NCBI RefSeq assembly: GCF_048771995.1
Contig: NC_133032.1
Span: 23,523,501 to 23,587,500, forward strand
Origin: Taeniopygia guttata
Taxonomy: Eukaryota; Chordata; Aves; Passeriformes; Estrildidae
Length of the DNA stretch: 64,000 nucleotides
Direction of reading: 5' to 3'
Of this stretch, positions 49,085-61,420 are shown one piece after another; position 1 is the first letter of the stretch, and the number at the start of each line of letters is the position of its first letter. The position numbers and the translations under genes are program-made. The notes below the pieces were generated by a model, which was not told the origin of the DNA, did not search any database, and worked only from the letters and a program-made list of their open reading frames with translations.

Positions 49085-49370
49085 CAGGTAACTGCACAGA
49101 TCTTTGAGCCTGAGATGCCAGCGCTGCTGGCATCATACATAACGTACATGCATAATTTAAAGCGTGAAATATTCATTTTACTCAAACCGCAGATGAATAT
49201 TAAGCTCAGATAAAGATGCCAGATGGGTGGTGAATAAATTATATTCCCTTAAGCGCATCTGAAACAATGTAAAATAAATATTGAAAAAATTAGCAGTCTG
49301 AAGATCATGACAGTGCTGTACAACTTGTTTCATGTCTGCATCAGAGTACAATGAAAAGGTAGGTTGGATT
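49085..49370. promoter_or_regulatory. Strong candidate conserved non-coding element
   Basis: The most enhancer-like block in the window. It has no simple repeats and no ORF, and its motifs are varied and dense: CATACATAACGTACATGC, ATGCATAATTTAAAGCG, TGAAATATTCATTTTAC, CAGATGAATATTAAGC, GGTGAATAAATTATATTC and CCTTAAGCGCATCTG. A perfect 9-bp hairpin (49114-49134) lies at its left edge. This texture is typical of deeply conserved vertebrate non-coding elements around developmental genes. Actual conservation must be tested by alignment. Confidence 0.4.
49114..49134. repeat. Perfect hairpin, 9-bp arms, 3-nt loop
   Basis: GATGCCAGC, loop GCT, then GCTGGCATC. Being an inverted pair of TGCCAGC/GCTGGCA half-sites, it also resembles an NFI-type palindrome (TTGGC(N5)GCCAA-like), though the spacing is different. 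Confidence 0.9.
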
Positions 49371-52300
49371 CAAACTAATCACATTTGTTCAGCTTTGCCC
49401 CAGTCCAGGAAGGATTCAACTGTACAATCCGGAAGTCAAGGTGAGAAATTCACTCCTTATTTCCCAAACAGTCACAGTACAAGTTAGACTCCACAGAATG
49501 GTAATAGTGTGTTTGTGCCAGGCCTCCAGTTTCTTCTCCTCTCCCTTCTGTTAAGTCAGCAGTCATTCACATGCCCTCATGATTTACGAGAGTGGAAACC
49601 GATTCCAGTGACTTCTCTTGACACAGGTCACAGAAAGGGCTCATTTTACCCCCTTACCTGTGTATGTGGTATGGGCTCTCCAGCTTGTCTCAATTTCAGT
49701 AGCAGTGACAGAGAGGTTTGCACCATCAAACTCTCCTTCAGAAGAAAACAAAATGCAAAAGCTTTAGCAAGCAGAGAGATGAACAGCCCCTTCAGAGCTG
49801 GGAGGACATTCAGTTAGCACAGAAAATCTCTCAGCTGCTCATGCAAACAGAGGACAGGCTGCCAGCGCAGCAGTGGGTCAGGATGAACAATGTATAAAAC
49901 CCAGAAACTCCAGGCTGAAAAATGTGCTTCCCCACAAAACCTAGAGTAAAGCTTCCCAGGCTGAGGTGCATCTATGCTATTCCCAACCTCCCTCCAAGAT
50001 AGGCATGAAAATGGCCTCTGTTCTCCAGGGGCCATGGGAAGCAGCCAAGTTCACCTGACAGAGGCATAGGAGATATTGCTCTCACCATGGTGCCAGAGGA
50101 GATGGAGGCACTAAGGAAGTCCCATCCCTCAATGCGATAATGGGCTGGCTCAGGTCCCCAGGTTCTGTTCTTGCTGCTGCAGCCTCCTCAGTGGCTGCTT
50201 TTTTGCAAGGGAGAGATGCTATCCTTCAGTGATGGACAGGCTGGCAGGGTGTCCTCAGCTCCTCCAGAGGTTGGGAACAGGGAGGATTGGTGGGTGGTGA
50301 ACTGAGAGATCCCTGGCCACCAGCCAGCACCTCTGTGCTCCTCTTTCGCTTTTGGCAAGACTTGAGTGATGAAAGCACATCACCACATTTACTGCTAGGG
50401 ACTAACTGTGCAATACCCTGCTGTGCTCACACAGCCACCCAGTTCAGCAGTGCACCAGCTAACTTTCCACTGGGAGACTGACATCATCTGTGCCTTGGGG
50501 ATGAGCTGGGAAAGGAACCACTACCATACAGCTCAACCAAAGCACGAGGGATTATACTGACAAAACACAGTTTCTCAGACTGGAATTTCTTTATTTCAGT
50601 TAACTGCCCTGTTCTCTCACCTTGCTGCCAGTTTTCCATTGCTGAGCAGTAGCCATGCATTAAACTAAAGGAGCTGCCCTGAAACCATGAGCAGTTCACC
50701 AGTTCAGGACTTTGTCAAACAGTAAATTTAGTCTCCATTAACTCAAATCTTAAATTTAAAAGAAATTAGCTAAACTGTATCAAATGTTGTTGGAAATATC
50801 CATTATACATAACTACTTTAACCTTAATTATGTTGATCTTAATTAACTTTCAGATCTAGGCTATTTTAGTTGTCCATGTATGTTGAACACCATTCAACCA
50901 CTGGGGAATGGAATTTAGGTTTCTTCTTGGTGTACAAACAGGCAACCAAGTTACAACACAGAAGCTGAGTCAGTCACTGCTTGTGCTCACTGTAACCCTT
51001 CACAAACGTGACTTCTAACACATAAACACAAATATCTCTCCCTGAGGTTTAACGGAAGGCCTTGCCTCACGGCTGCTGCAGGGTGGGAGTACCTGCAGCA
51101 TTAGCTCAGCTCTTGGAAATAAACAGAATGTGATCAAGCCTGTAGGATGACTAGAGAAATGACCCCAATATGGGATGAAATGCCTATGACACTAAATGAC
51201 AAATGAAAGGACACTTGTCCCAGTCAAGCAAAGTCAGCTGAAGACCATCAGCTCATCTACAGTTAAAGAAGCCTCTTTTTCCATGAAGTGAGGGTACACA
51301 GGGCACCTGACTCTGGCTCACCTCCTTCACTGGAAAGTGGAACACAATCATGAAGGCCATTTGCCATCCTCCCACAGGCTCACACAAGGCACCTCACACA
51401 TGTAGCCCAGCTCACAGCACACCACTACCAGTGCAGAGCCCTTTGCAGGGATGTCCTACCCGTAGTAGGAATGTGCTTCAGCTGCAGGAAACCTTTGGTC
51501 TTCTGTGCTCCCCTTCAGCACAAAACTCCCACTGTAGCAAAGTATAGTCATTGGTCTACACCGAGTTTGCTGACCTGCAGCCTGTGCTCAGGCTATGCAG
51601 ATTGGAGTTTCCACGTAAAACAATCTCTGTGGGAAAAAAAGTATGTGATCATGTCCTAAAGCATGAGTTCAGATACCATTATATGAAGAGACCAGGAAAA
51701 TTCTGTAACTGAAGCATCTTTGGGCAACTCTCCATATGTGCATCAGCATAGCACAAGAGGAGATGTCTCTCTGGCTTCCTCTGAGGTAACAGTATAGGTT
51801 CCCTTAAATGGTGGAAGCAGTTTAGATGCTGGAAACAGCTCGAAATCCCTTTCACATGATAAGTGACACTCTTGAACTCTCTTGCATAACCTGTATTTTT
51901 TCCTTCTTAAAAGAAGATTCATTGACCTGAAAGAATGATTACTAACTGAAAGACATTAGATTTAGGCTACCAGGCAGAAATCCTTACTAATCTTGGCTAA
52001 TCTTATGCCTGCTTAAATTCTGCTTTCTGAAGTTTCTGTCCAATCACTCACAAAACAACCTGTCTATGAAAGACAGACTGATGTCATTAATTAGCTGTAT
52101 CCCTCATCATCTCTCTGTCATCTGTCTTAAACAAAAGCTTAATCCTGCAGTTAAAACTTTATCTTGGACTTGGGAGTTCACAGAGGACAGGGCTGCATGG
52201 GAAAGGCAAAGAGCCACACTGCATTCCTGGGGAGAAGTTTAGTTCCCTGCTGTGCCACAGACCTCAGGTCCCCATCAGCCAAACTCTGCACTGTCTCCAT

Positions 52301-55300
52301 GTCCCTTGCGTGTCCAAGCTGCCCCACCTGACCGATGCAGGAAGCAGAAACATTGCAGGGTACAATACTGTTAAAATAATAAACAGTAAAATAATGACAG
52401 TCCTAGCCACAGGAGTCCAGGAGTCCCACAGGAGCTCTTCCAGGAAAAGAGGACAGAATTCTCTCTTCCTGGTGGGAGAATGGGCACTAGAGAAACAGTG
52501 CTTTTATGGCCTATTCTGCTGCCATCTGGCACAAACCAAGCACTCAGCAGGGACCTCACAGGACTGAGGTGCTTTTTCCAAGATGAAGACATTCACTTGC
52601 TAGAGTACAGCGGGAGCTCAGAGGCTGCTCACCCTGCTCTGGCATCTCCCCTGTGCCCGCGCATTGTCCCCAGTGCTGAGCAGGGCTCGTGCCAGGCCCC
52701 ACTGTCCCTCTCTGTCTGTGCTGCAGGGCTGACCCTGTGCCCTGGCAGGAGGCAGAGGCAGGGCTGTGCTCCACACTGAGTCTCTCTGGCAGACATAATC
52801 ACACAGGCAACTGCCTTAAATCCCTGTCTGACGTCTCAGCCATTCTGGATGCCGTTAGAGGCAATTTTCAGTCCAGCCACCATTTTTAATGGGATGTGCA
52901 GTTAAACAGATTCATCCTTTCAGCTTCACTTTGTAGAACCTTCACTCTCCAGCTGCTGCTGCTCCTGTCCCAGGGAATTAGAGTGCTCTTGGTGTTTCTC
53001 TTTTGCAGGCAGGCACATTGCTCAGAGAAGCAGCTCTTGCCAAGAAAACTGTATAATCTAGAAAGCCACCTGCTCAGCTTTTGTTCTTTGAACTCCTTAC
53101 AATCAATTTCCCTTTCCCAGGAGAAGGTGCAACTGTTTTCAGTGAAATAGGAAATAGAGGATTCATGATATGCTATAAAAGCATTGCCAGTCCAAGGGAA
53201 AAGGTTATTTTGCCTCACTGTAGGGACTGAAACATGTTATATGAGAAAGCAGAGACACCATAGGATCCCCAGTGCTGACCTCCCAAATTTCAGGAAACTG
53301 TTCTTGTGTCTATGGCAGTACCTTTCAGATTATTGTAATGTTCCCATTGGGCCAGGTTGCAATGTTAGTACCACACAAAGCAAGATGTGGCACTTTAGCT
53401 TCCTGACCGGCCTCCATTTCCTCCCTGTGACTTTCTTTGTGACTCTGCTTGGGACAGGAGTATATGGCATTTGCTACAGGGGGGTCTCAGCTGGTCCCCC
53501 CATGGCAGAGCCACAGTCTACCTCAGGCCCGAGTGCCTGAGGCAGTGAGCACAAGGGCTGTGGGACTGAAGGCCACTCATTCTCCCCGTCCTTTGGTTTG
53601 GCAGATGTGCAAATTCATTTCATGATTCAATAATTTATTAAGACAAAACTGTTCTTTGCAAACTGCAGCCACATGCAAACATCTGCCCTTATGTCTGCAG
53701 GGTAACCTGAATCCCCACCATCTTCCCTGGATTTTCTTGTTCAAAGAACCTGACAAATGACCATAGAGATACATCACGTGACCTTGTACAAGTGTACACC
53801 TTGTGGCAAGCTGTCTTTTATGCAGATAAAAGTTTGGTTTCCCTTTAAGAGTTTCCACTATAAATACTTGTAAGATATGGCATGAAAGAGGCACTGTTGG
53901 GATAAAATTATTCCTTTCCTGAAGTGCACAGCTTAAACAGGTGGGACAAATGGCTGCCTAAAGATCCTTATTTCAGCACTGACAATAGAGAGGGTTCAGC
54001 TGCCCAGGAAAACCTGCCTTGCACAAGGCCAGCAGCCCCATGCCCAGAACTGATGCTCCCCCTGCTCTCCCCCTCATGCTGAGATGCTGCTGTTTGTGCT
54101 GTTTCTCCGAGCAGGAGCCCCTTGGCCCCCTCTTGAGGGGCTCCCAGTGGTTGGACGGTACCACACAGGGAGGCACCTGAGCCTCTCCAGGATATGGCTC
54201 AGAGTATTGTCTGTGCTCTGTTCACTATCAGAAAAAAGGGCAGGACTTAGAGCTATCTGCTCCCTTAGGAACTTGGGACACATGAGCTGTATTTTCCTTG
54301 CTGTACAGCTGGGATCCAGAGGCCTCATGGTGTAATGCTACCCCATCAAAATTCCTCACCAGACCTAAGCCTCTTTCCCATACACATCATTATTAAATAC
54401 TATTCAGTCAATTTTCACATCCAAATTCACACAAATAATGAGAGAGATCAGAACTGATACCGTTCTGCCTTCATTACTGCTGTCATCTGACTCCACACTG
54501 GAGACTTTCATCTATCCTTAATTTGATGTCTGGTAGAAACATTTTTTCCTGTGGATATTTGTGTTCATTTGATGGTAGTTGTGACCTTAAAGAATAAACA
54601 AAAAAAAATCCCCAGCCAACAGCCTCCATGCACAGAGTGTGACAAACCACAATGTCACATACTTCCTCAAGACCTGGAGGGGGCAATTCCAACTGAATCA
54701 CAGCTACTGGTTACTTGCAGTCACCTTGTTAAGAAATATCAAGTTAGAATCAGTAACCAAAAAGCACACACCTGTGTTTGCTAATTCCCCCAGCCTGCTG
54801 GATTGCAGGCGGTCACTTGCACACATCCTGCCTCTGCTCAGACCCTAAATACCAAAACAGGCTTTCCAGAAACACAGGATCATCTTCTGCTTGCCATAAG
54901 GGGCATGTGCCTCAAAGCAACTCCAAGCCAACCTCAAACAGTTTGCAAACCTGAGCCAGTCTCATGGACTCAGCATTTTTCGTTTACTCTGATGACAATT
55001 CAATTCTGCGCTCAGTTGCTTCCAAAATGTTTAAACTGATCTGACAAAGGTGCCCTGCCACATCATCAGCTGCCTGTGGCTCTACATCTCTAGACTGTTT
55101 TCTTGGCCAGTGCATCAAATCCTTCAGAGTAACTCTGTTTCCACCCCACAGTCTATTGGCAGTCCTGAAACAGTGCTGCCACCCTCTTCCTCGGGAGTTG
55201 GGACAAAAACTGCTTGCCTTGGCAAGGCAGTGGGAAGCTGGGCTGGGTCTCACTAGGAATCAGCAGAGCAGTTTGTGTGGATAACCAGTTACTTACAGAC

Positions 55301-58235
55301 AAGATACCAGCAAAATGTAGTCACAGCATCAGCAGGTGAAATTGGCTTTGGTAGGAGCTGAGCCCCCTCATGCTATGGCTGATCTGAGCCTCCTAAAAAC
55401 AGCTTTGCCAGGCAGTCTCTGATGGAGCTCCACAGGGAGCTGCCACCTGCCCAGGGCAGCCCCACACATCCCAGAGAAGGGTCCTGGTGGCCATGGGCTG
55501 AGTGCTTACTGGCCCTGCCCAAAGGCATTTCCTCCGTGCTGCTCTGACTCTGTAAAAACTAGAGTTCATCGAGGAGTGCAAAGAAAAGGAGCAAACCAGA
55601 TGTCTGGGGGGAGTTGGTGGCACAGCTCAGCTCTAGCTGTGTTGCCCTGGCTTTGCAGGGCAAAGGCTTGTGCAGGAAGGCTGCTGCAAACCAGCAAAGC
55701 ACAGCTGAGTCGGGGCTGGTGAATCCTGAAGGCAGAGTACATCAAGACCAGCAGGTAATGGACTTGCCAATACTGGTATGTTCTTCAATGCTTTGTTACT
55801 GCCCCTCCAGCACACTCACCTTCCACCCTGGGAGGACCCAGCAATGAAGCACAGCAGCAGCCCCTACCTACTCTGCCCTTTTTGCCAGGCGCAGGAGGCA
55901 ACAGCAGCACTCAGCTTCTCCCCCACGCAGGGCACACTAATGCTGCAACTGCAAAGCTCCCCTCTCCATCCCTCAGCATCATAAATAATCACAGCAACTC
56001 CTGCTGTCCAAACCATCATTTCTATCTTATTTTTAATTATATTACGTGCAGCTGGTTCACCAGACGCTATGTGAGGAAGCATACAAATAATTCACCTCTA
56101 GCCTCCATTCTCCCCATATGTGCTTCCAAACAAGCCAGATTAATCCTCCTTCTCCCACCTCAGTAAACCATGGGCCAGGGATGGGCCAAACTGCCATCAC
56201 ACCTCCAGCCCTTACTGAGGTCTCTGCAAACTTCTGCTGGTGCAAACCAACCCCACCAGTTACCAAACTGCTCCCTGGCCAAACAGCCCTTTTCTGCCAC
56301 TGCAGGGGGGATGATGGCTCCTCCTGGGCTCTCACCCAGTGCTCCCCCATGCACAGCCCCACACTCAACATGCCACTTCCTCTCCAAGCACACTTTTGGC
56401 CTCAAGTATCACATATGCTTCCCAATTCTACTACACTCATGTCTTTCTAAATGAATGAGTCTCTGCTGTGAAACTTAACAAGGAAAAATCTTCTAAGATC
56501 ATCAATAACTCAAACTTGCCTTTGCAATAATTCATTTTTCTTCCAGTTCCCAGAGGAGGGTGGTGTGGACTGTGCACAGCAAACAGCTGTCAAACACAAC
56601 ACTGTCTCCTGTTAAAGATTTGTCTGCTGAGAATTTGATGTCTGCATGTTTTCTTGGAATTACTCCATGAGTATTTTCTGCAAAAGCAATTTATTCATAA
56701 AGTGCTTCAAATAATCAGGAAGAGTGTAACATCCTCATTTAAAACATGACCTGCTTGATCAGGGGCATGTTCACACAGTACTCTCTGTTGCAGAGGAGCA
56801 GCTGGTGAGACAGAACTTACATCACATTTCTGGCTGGGTCAGTCACATCTTGGTTACTGAACTCACAAAGCCCTCAACATCACTTCAGAAAGGAAACATT
56901 TTTTTCAGGGACTTGCTGTGGAAAGCAAATGCAAGACTGCTCAGCATTTCTGAGACTTTGCAAAGGCAACCTGCCAGAACTGTGCCAGAACAGTCTCAAA
57001 GAGCACTCACGCTTTGGACCCATGAAACACATCCCAGCAGTGCTCCCCAGCTGCCTTTTGCTTGGTGTGGCAATTTGGAGACAGCTTCACTGGTACAATA
57101 TAATGGTAACATTAGATTTTCATGCCTACCTAAGGCAGAGAGAGGGGCCAAAAATAACCAAATCCTGGTTTTATTGAATGTGTACTTCACCTACTGCTGC
57201 TGCGATATGAGCCAGGGCCACCATGCTCAGCCCCACAGCAAGCGGTGGAGACCTGAAGACACTGCTCCTGTGATCCCCTCACCTTTTTTTTTTCTGAAGC
57301 TTCCTGAGTTAGTCTTCTGCCTGAGGCTGCTGTCTAATCCTGTAGGAGTGGGACCAATGCCAAGAAGACTATGACCTAATGTTTTAGTCTGAACTGAGAG
57401 ATGGGAGAGATGGCATCTCATACAGGAAAGCGCTCTCTATGCATGCAATTATCTGATAATCTATTTTGGGAGATGAATCTTAGGAAGAGGAACAAAACTT
57501 TCACCTTCTTTGCACTGGGAAGCTGCATTATCCCTTTAAAAACAGGGAACTAAATACATGAAAAATTATATAGAAAGCAGTGGAACAGCATGGTGCTTTA
57601 AGTCATGCAGAATTCAGGAAAGGGAGGGGAAAGGGGTCAAGTCTTACTGGTCATGTCAGCACATGAAATTTGGTAAAAACTATTCCTGCTGATTTAGGAC
57701 TAATCAGGTTTGTGAACAGATGGACTAATTCAGCTTCTTCCCATGCTCCATGGCTGGATTCCTTCATGCATGCATATAAGCAGCAAAATCCAAGTGAAAC
57801 CTCTGCATCCATCTTTTTCTCACGGCCCCCAGTGTCCCCCTCACACGTGCAGGTCACACTGTAGCCCTGTGCCCCATGCTGGGGCCTCTCTGGGAGCTCC
57901 TGCCCCATCCTTGGTTGGGAAACATGCAGGAATTTAACACCTGTGAGGTGGCTGGCCCTCTGCCACACTTGACCAAAGCTGCAGTTTGGTAGGGGTCAGA
58001 CACACAAACACGTGGATAAGACATCCCTGATCCCTGAAGGAACTGAGGCCCTTGGGAGTGGTGACTGTGTGGTGGCTCAGCCCTTCCCACACGTTCTGTC
58101 TCACCTGCACTCACCAGCAGTGGAAGGCTTTGGCAGACACTGATGTTACAGTGCCTGGTTGTACTCCTGAGAGCAAGAGCAAACTCAAAGGTTTTCCAGA
58201 AATGTGTAATTAATCTGTTCCTGGGAAGAAAAACA
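49371..58235. other. No gene seen
   Basis: Unique sequence with moderately GC-rich patches (52600-52780, 54000-54200, 55400-56400) that produce overlapping ORFs on both strands. The longest is 189 codons on the plus strand (56805-57374), without domains or splice support. A possible LTR-like layout around 53590-53900 is too weak to annotate as an element. Confidence 0.45.
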
Positions 58236-58345
58236 TCATCAGTCTTATCTTACAGTTGAGAGAAGGACAGAGAGAAAACAAATATTGTAAAGATGGAGGA
58301 CTCAGTGGCAGAGAGAACTCAGGTAGATTCACTCCTGTGCTCCCT
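58236..58345 (-). mobile_element. MIR-like SINE core relic
   Basis: The order CATCATCAGTCTTATCTTAC, AGTTGAGAGAAGGACAGAGA and CTCAGTGGCAGAGAGAACTC matches the reverse complement of the MIR core (TTTTACAGATGAGGAAACTG, AGGCACAGAGAGG, AGTGGCAGAGCCAGGA). The similarity ends near CACTCCTGTGCTCC, which corresponds to the 5' part of MIR. Identity is moderate. Confidence 0.6.
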
Positions 58346-58349
58346 GCTG

Positions 58350-61125
58350 GCAAACAGCTCCCCACACTAGTCCCTGAGAGCTTCTCTGATTTCTAGCTGT
58401 TCAACTCCAATGTAAGCAACTGCAAACGTCTCTAACACCTTCCTGACATAACTTCCATAGAAGTGATACAGATAATATCCATCCATTCATGTGGGACATC
58501 AGGCAAATCATACCAGCAGAGGGCCCAGAGAAGACTGTTCCATTGCAAGAAGCCAGGCACACCATGAAAAACTTCCCAAAAAGGCCAGGCACTCAGTCCC
58601 CTCAGTGTTTTTGTTGCTGATGCTGGATATGATTTTTCCACGTGTTGTCCCTCAAGGCTGGATTTTTATAACACCAACTGCCACTTAGTCATTCATTTCC
58701 ATTCCCAGTGATTTCAAAGGAGCTCAGAGGAAGGTGAGATGAGCTTTTGCTGCCAGTCCCTCTCTTGGTGCAGGAGGAAGGGTGGAGCTGCTCCAGTTGC
58801 AGGGTGCTGGGTGCCAGCACCACGAATAGTCCCAACAGCCCAGGGCAATCCAGGGTGTCCCGAATTCTCTGCTCCTGTACTTTGGCACAGAATGCATGAC
58901 CTTGGCACAGGACATGACACAGATGCTAAACAAGGTATGAAAGGTGTGTGTGCATGCTATGGGATTTCTATCCAGCCACTCTGAGTTCTCCTAATGCATC
59001 CAGAGTGAGAGCTGTGTAGCATCCCCTCTACATGTGAGCACAGAAAGAAAACCCTTCACTCTCTAATTTCACGTTCATTTGTTCCTAACATCAGAGAAGG
59101 TATCTTGCCAGCAGTTCCTGTACAGACATTAGGATAGCCTTTTAGATTGAGGAAATCATGATATTTCTAGATTTAAATGAAGCACCAAGAGGCAAGCCAC
59201 TCACCCTTCCTGAAGCAACCCCTCCCTTCTGAGAGGGATGCTTTCCAAAGGCTGATCCTTTGCAGCTGATGATGCTGGGGTAATGGTTTCCATAGTCCCT
59301 AACTGTAAGTAGTGAAGGCCAAGTGTTGTTTTTGTACAAACATTACCCAAGAGGGCAAAACGTGAACATGCACACTTACACCATTGATGTGGGCTTTATG
59401 CCTTGCCTGAAAAACAAAATACACTTCTCCAGAGCTCAGTGAAGTCTGAACACACATTCATAATCTAATGGACAGATAAACATAGCATTTAAGGCTGGAT
59501 CTGAACAAGTATGGCAAATTATATTGACATGGTATTTAAGGCACTTGAGTTATAACCTTTGCAATAACACAGCTGCTGTTAGAGCAGGACCTTCTCTCAA
59601 GCAACTTACCCACTCTAAGCCACCTTTATCCAGGATCAAGTAAAATCACTGCAAAATCATGGGTCAAAGTTGTTTCATAGCTTTACTCTCTCAGTAATGT
59701 GCAACATGAACATAATAGTGTTATTAAGAAGTCAAAAATAACTTAACACAATAGCTATATAAGAGTTTCCAATGATCAAACTTTCAGCAATTACTTTTTT
59801 GTTAAATTCAGAAAATTAGCATATTTGTTAATCAAATTAATTTAAAAAGTAGCTTTTAAAAATAAAAGCAATGCTTTAAATAAATATAGTCTTTTTATAA
59901 CCATAAAACACTTAGTCCTGTTAAAGATAACACAAATATTCCACTCAAGCACAGTACTTAAACAATTGAAATGAATGTTGTGAGCACAGGTGGACTGGAC
60001 ATTGGGAGGAACGAGGATGCATTGCTTCAGGACATTCTCTGTCTCCTTTCTACAGCAGCACAAATAGGCAGCCAATTCTCAGAACTTCCCCAAACACATG
60101 ACATGTGTTAGGATATTTGTAGCAGCTGCACAAAAATGCTGGCAACCTGGTTTTCCCCAAGCTATTTCTCTACACTACACCTGTAGCAGTTCTTCAGCCC
60201 TGCTTTTAAATCTCTAGAACAGAATGATTTTAACCACAAAAACATTAGGCCAGAGCTTGCTTGCTTCATCCAGCTAACTCCAAAATCCATGAAGAAGGTG
60301 GCAAGCAAGGCCTGACCTCTCACACATCTTGCACTTAAGCTCACATTTTGTGAAATCTGGAAAACCTTCCTTTTAATACTGGCATCTCTGGCTGTTTCAG
60401 AACAGCCTGAAGGTCACCTTCAGCGTTCATGGCCACCAAAGGGTATTCACAGCTCTCCCCGTAATTACAGGGCTGGCTAGCTATGGTCATTACTACTCAA
60501 GTTAATGTCTATCAGCAAAGACTGTAGCTGTCTTGCAGATCTACAAGGTAGCAATGTTTTGCTGGAATAAATTAAGTTAGCTAGTTCTTACATTAGTATG
60601 TGCTGTCTGGGTGTACCCTGAACAGCAGTTTGCTAAATTCAGCGAAAAATACACCTCAAATCTACTGATAATCTATCTAGCAACTCTTAGCATTTCATAT
60701 CCTGTTTACTTGGCTGTAACTGTTCACTAAAAATCACCTTCAGGGTCTGCAGCAAACCACTACTTATGTCCTCACAAAAACAGCTGTCAGTGAAATTTGT
60801 TGTGTTTTGTCTGTGTGTTTAAAAAGCATAACAGTGATATAACCTATAAGTAAAATGATAACAGCTGGAGAGTAAAGTAAAGCCCAAAACTGATATAAGT
60901 GCTCTCAATTTGTTTTGATCTTCAGACTGAACAGGCCTATTCAAAGATGACAAAGGAATAAATTAGCAAATGGCTAATGTAACGCATGAAAGGGTGTCTA
61001 CAGGATTTGCATGTGCGCACACACACACGCACTTGCATACAGACAGCTTGGTTTCATTAGAAATCTCACTACCAGAGTTTAACTTGGATAAATTAACTGC
61101 ATTAAAATACTGACATTGTGAGGAT
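58350..61125. other. 3' flank of the right-end gene; no coding sequence recognised
   Basis: Mostly AT-rich unique sequence, especially 59650-60000, with no repeat family I recognise. ORFs here (for example 58401-58641 and 60162-60344 on the minus strand) are short and have no domain-like features. The part nearest 61238 could belong to the 3' UTR of the gene ending there. A CTCF-like sequence (CCTGTAGAGGGCAC) lies just outside at 61142-61155. Confidence 0.4.
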
Positions 61126-61131
61126 TTTAAT
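61126..61131 (-). promoter_or_regulatory. Possible ATTAAA polyadenylation signal downstream of the stop
   Basis: ATTAAA on the minus strand lies about 107 bases beyond the proposed stop codon at 61238. It is the commonest variant of AATAAA, and I saw no canonical AATAAA on the minus strand in the immediate downstream sequence. A six-base match in AT-rich DNA is weak evidence, and a longer 3' UTR is equally possible. Confidence 0.2.
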
Positions 61132-61141
61132 ACTATCACAC

Positions 61142-61155
61142 CCTGTAGAGGGCAC
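61142..61155 (+). promoter_or_regulatory. Possible CTCF-like site, one mismatch
   Basis: CCTGTAGAGGGCAC matches the CTCF core consensus CCRSYAGRKGGCRS at every position except the third (T instead of R). It lies about 85 bases beyond the proposed stop of the minus-strand gene, where an insulator or chromatin boundary would be plausible. Single motif matches without occupancy data have a substantial false-positive rate. Confidence 0.3.
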
Positions 61156-61237
61156 TCCTGTGTGAATTTTTAAACGCTTTAAAAAAATAGTTTAGACTTA
61201 TTGAAATCTGTGACAAATGTGACAACTCTGCCTCTCC

Positions 61238-61420
61238 TCACAGTCTCCCATTCTCATCTCCAGTATCCTTCTCCTGTATTGCCTCCAGGCACCGTTTTGC
61301 CTTGGCATCTGCCTGCCCACTCCCAGTTTTGCTCAGTCCGCACGACAGGCACGCCAGCTGGATCTGCTTCATGTTCTCCAGGGCTTCGTTCTTGGCGTTC
61401 TTCAGGAGATCTCCTTGGCC
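61238..61420 (-). CDS. Probable terminal coding exon with stop codon, same unrecognised gene
   Basis: On the minus strand a good acceptor (pyrimidine-rich stretch ending GCATCCCCAG, AG at 61421-61422) opens a 60-codon frame that ends at TGA (61238-61240). The frame begins GQGDLLKNAKNEALENMKQI, contains the cysteine pair LACLSC near residues 22-27, and ends in a charged, flexible tail (AIQEKDTGDENGRL). The first half reads as an amphipathic helix. The frame enters in phase 0, matching the phase-0 exit of the exon at 63118-63219; the intron between them would be about 1.7 kb. An alternative is that GTGAGG at 61236-61241 is a weak donor overlapping the stop, making this an internal exon of 179 bases. 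I prefer the stop because the three bases before that donor (ACT) are a poor match. I cannot name the protein. Codon use is GC-rich at third positions near the start of the exon, unlike the AT-rich flank. Confidence 0.6.
   Translation of the reverse strand, partial: GQGDLLKNAKNEALENMKQIQLACLSCGLSKTGSGQADAKAKRCLEAIQEKDTGDENGRL

Noticed and set aside
56805..57374. 189-codon plus-strand ORF
   Set aside because: No domain, signal peptide or splice-site support, and its composition resembles the surrounding non-coding sequence.
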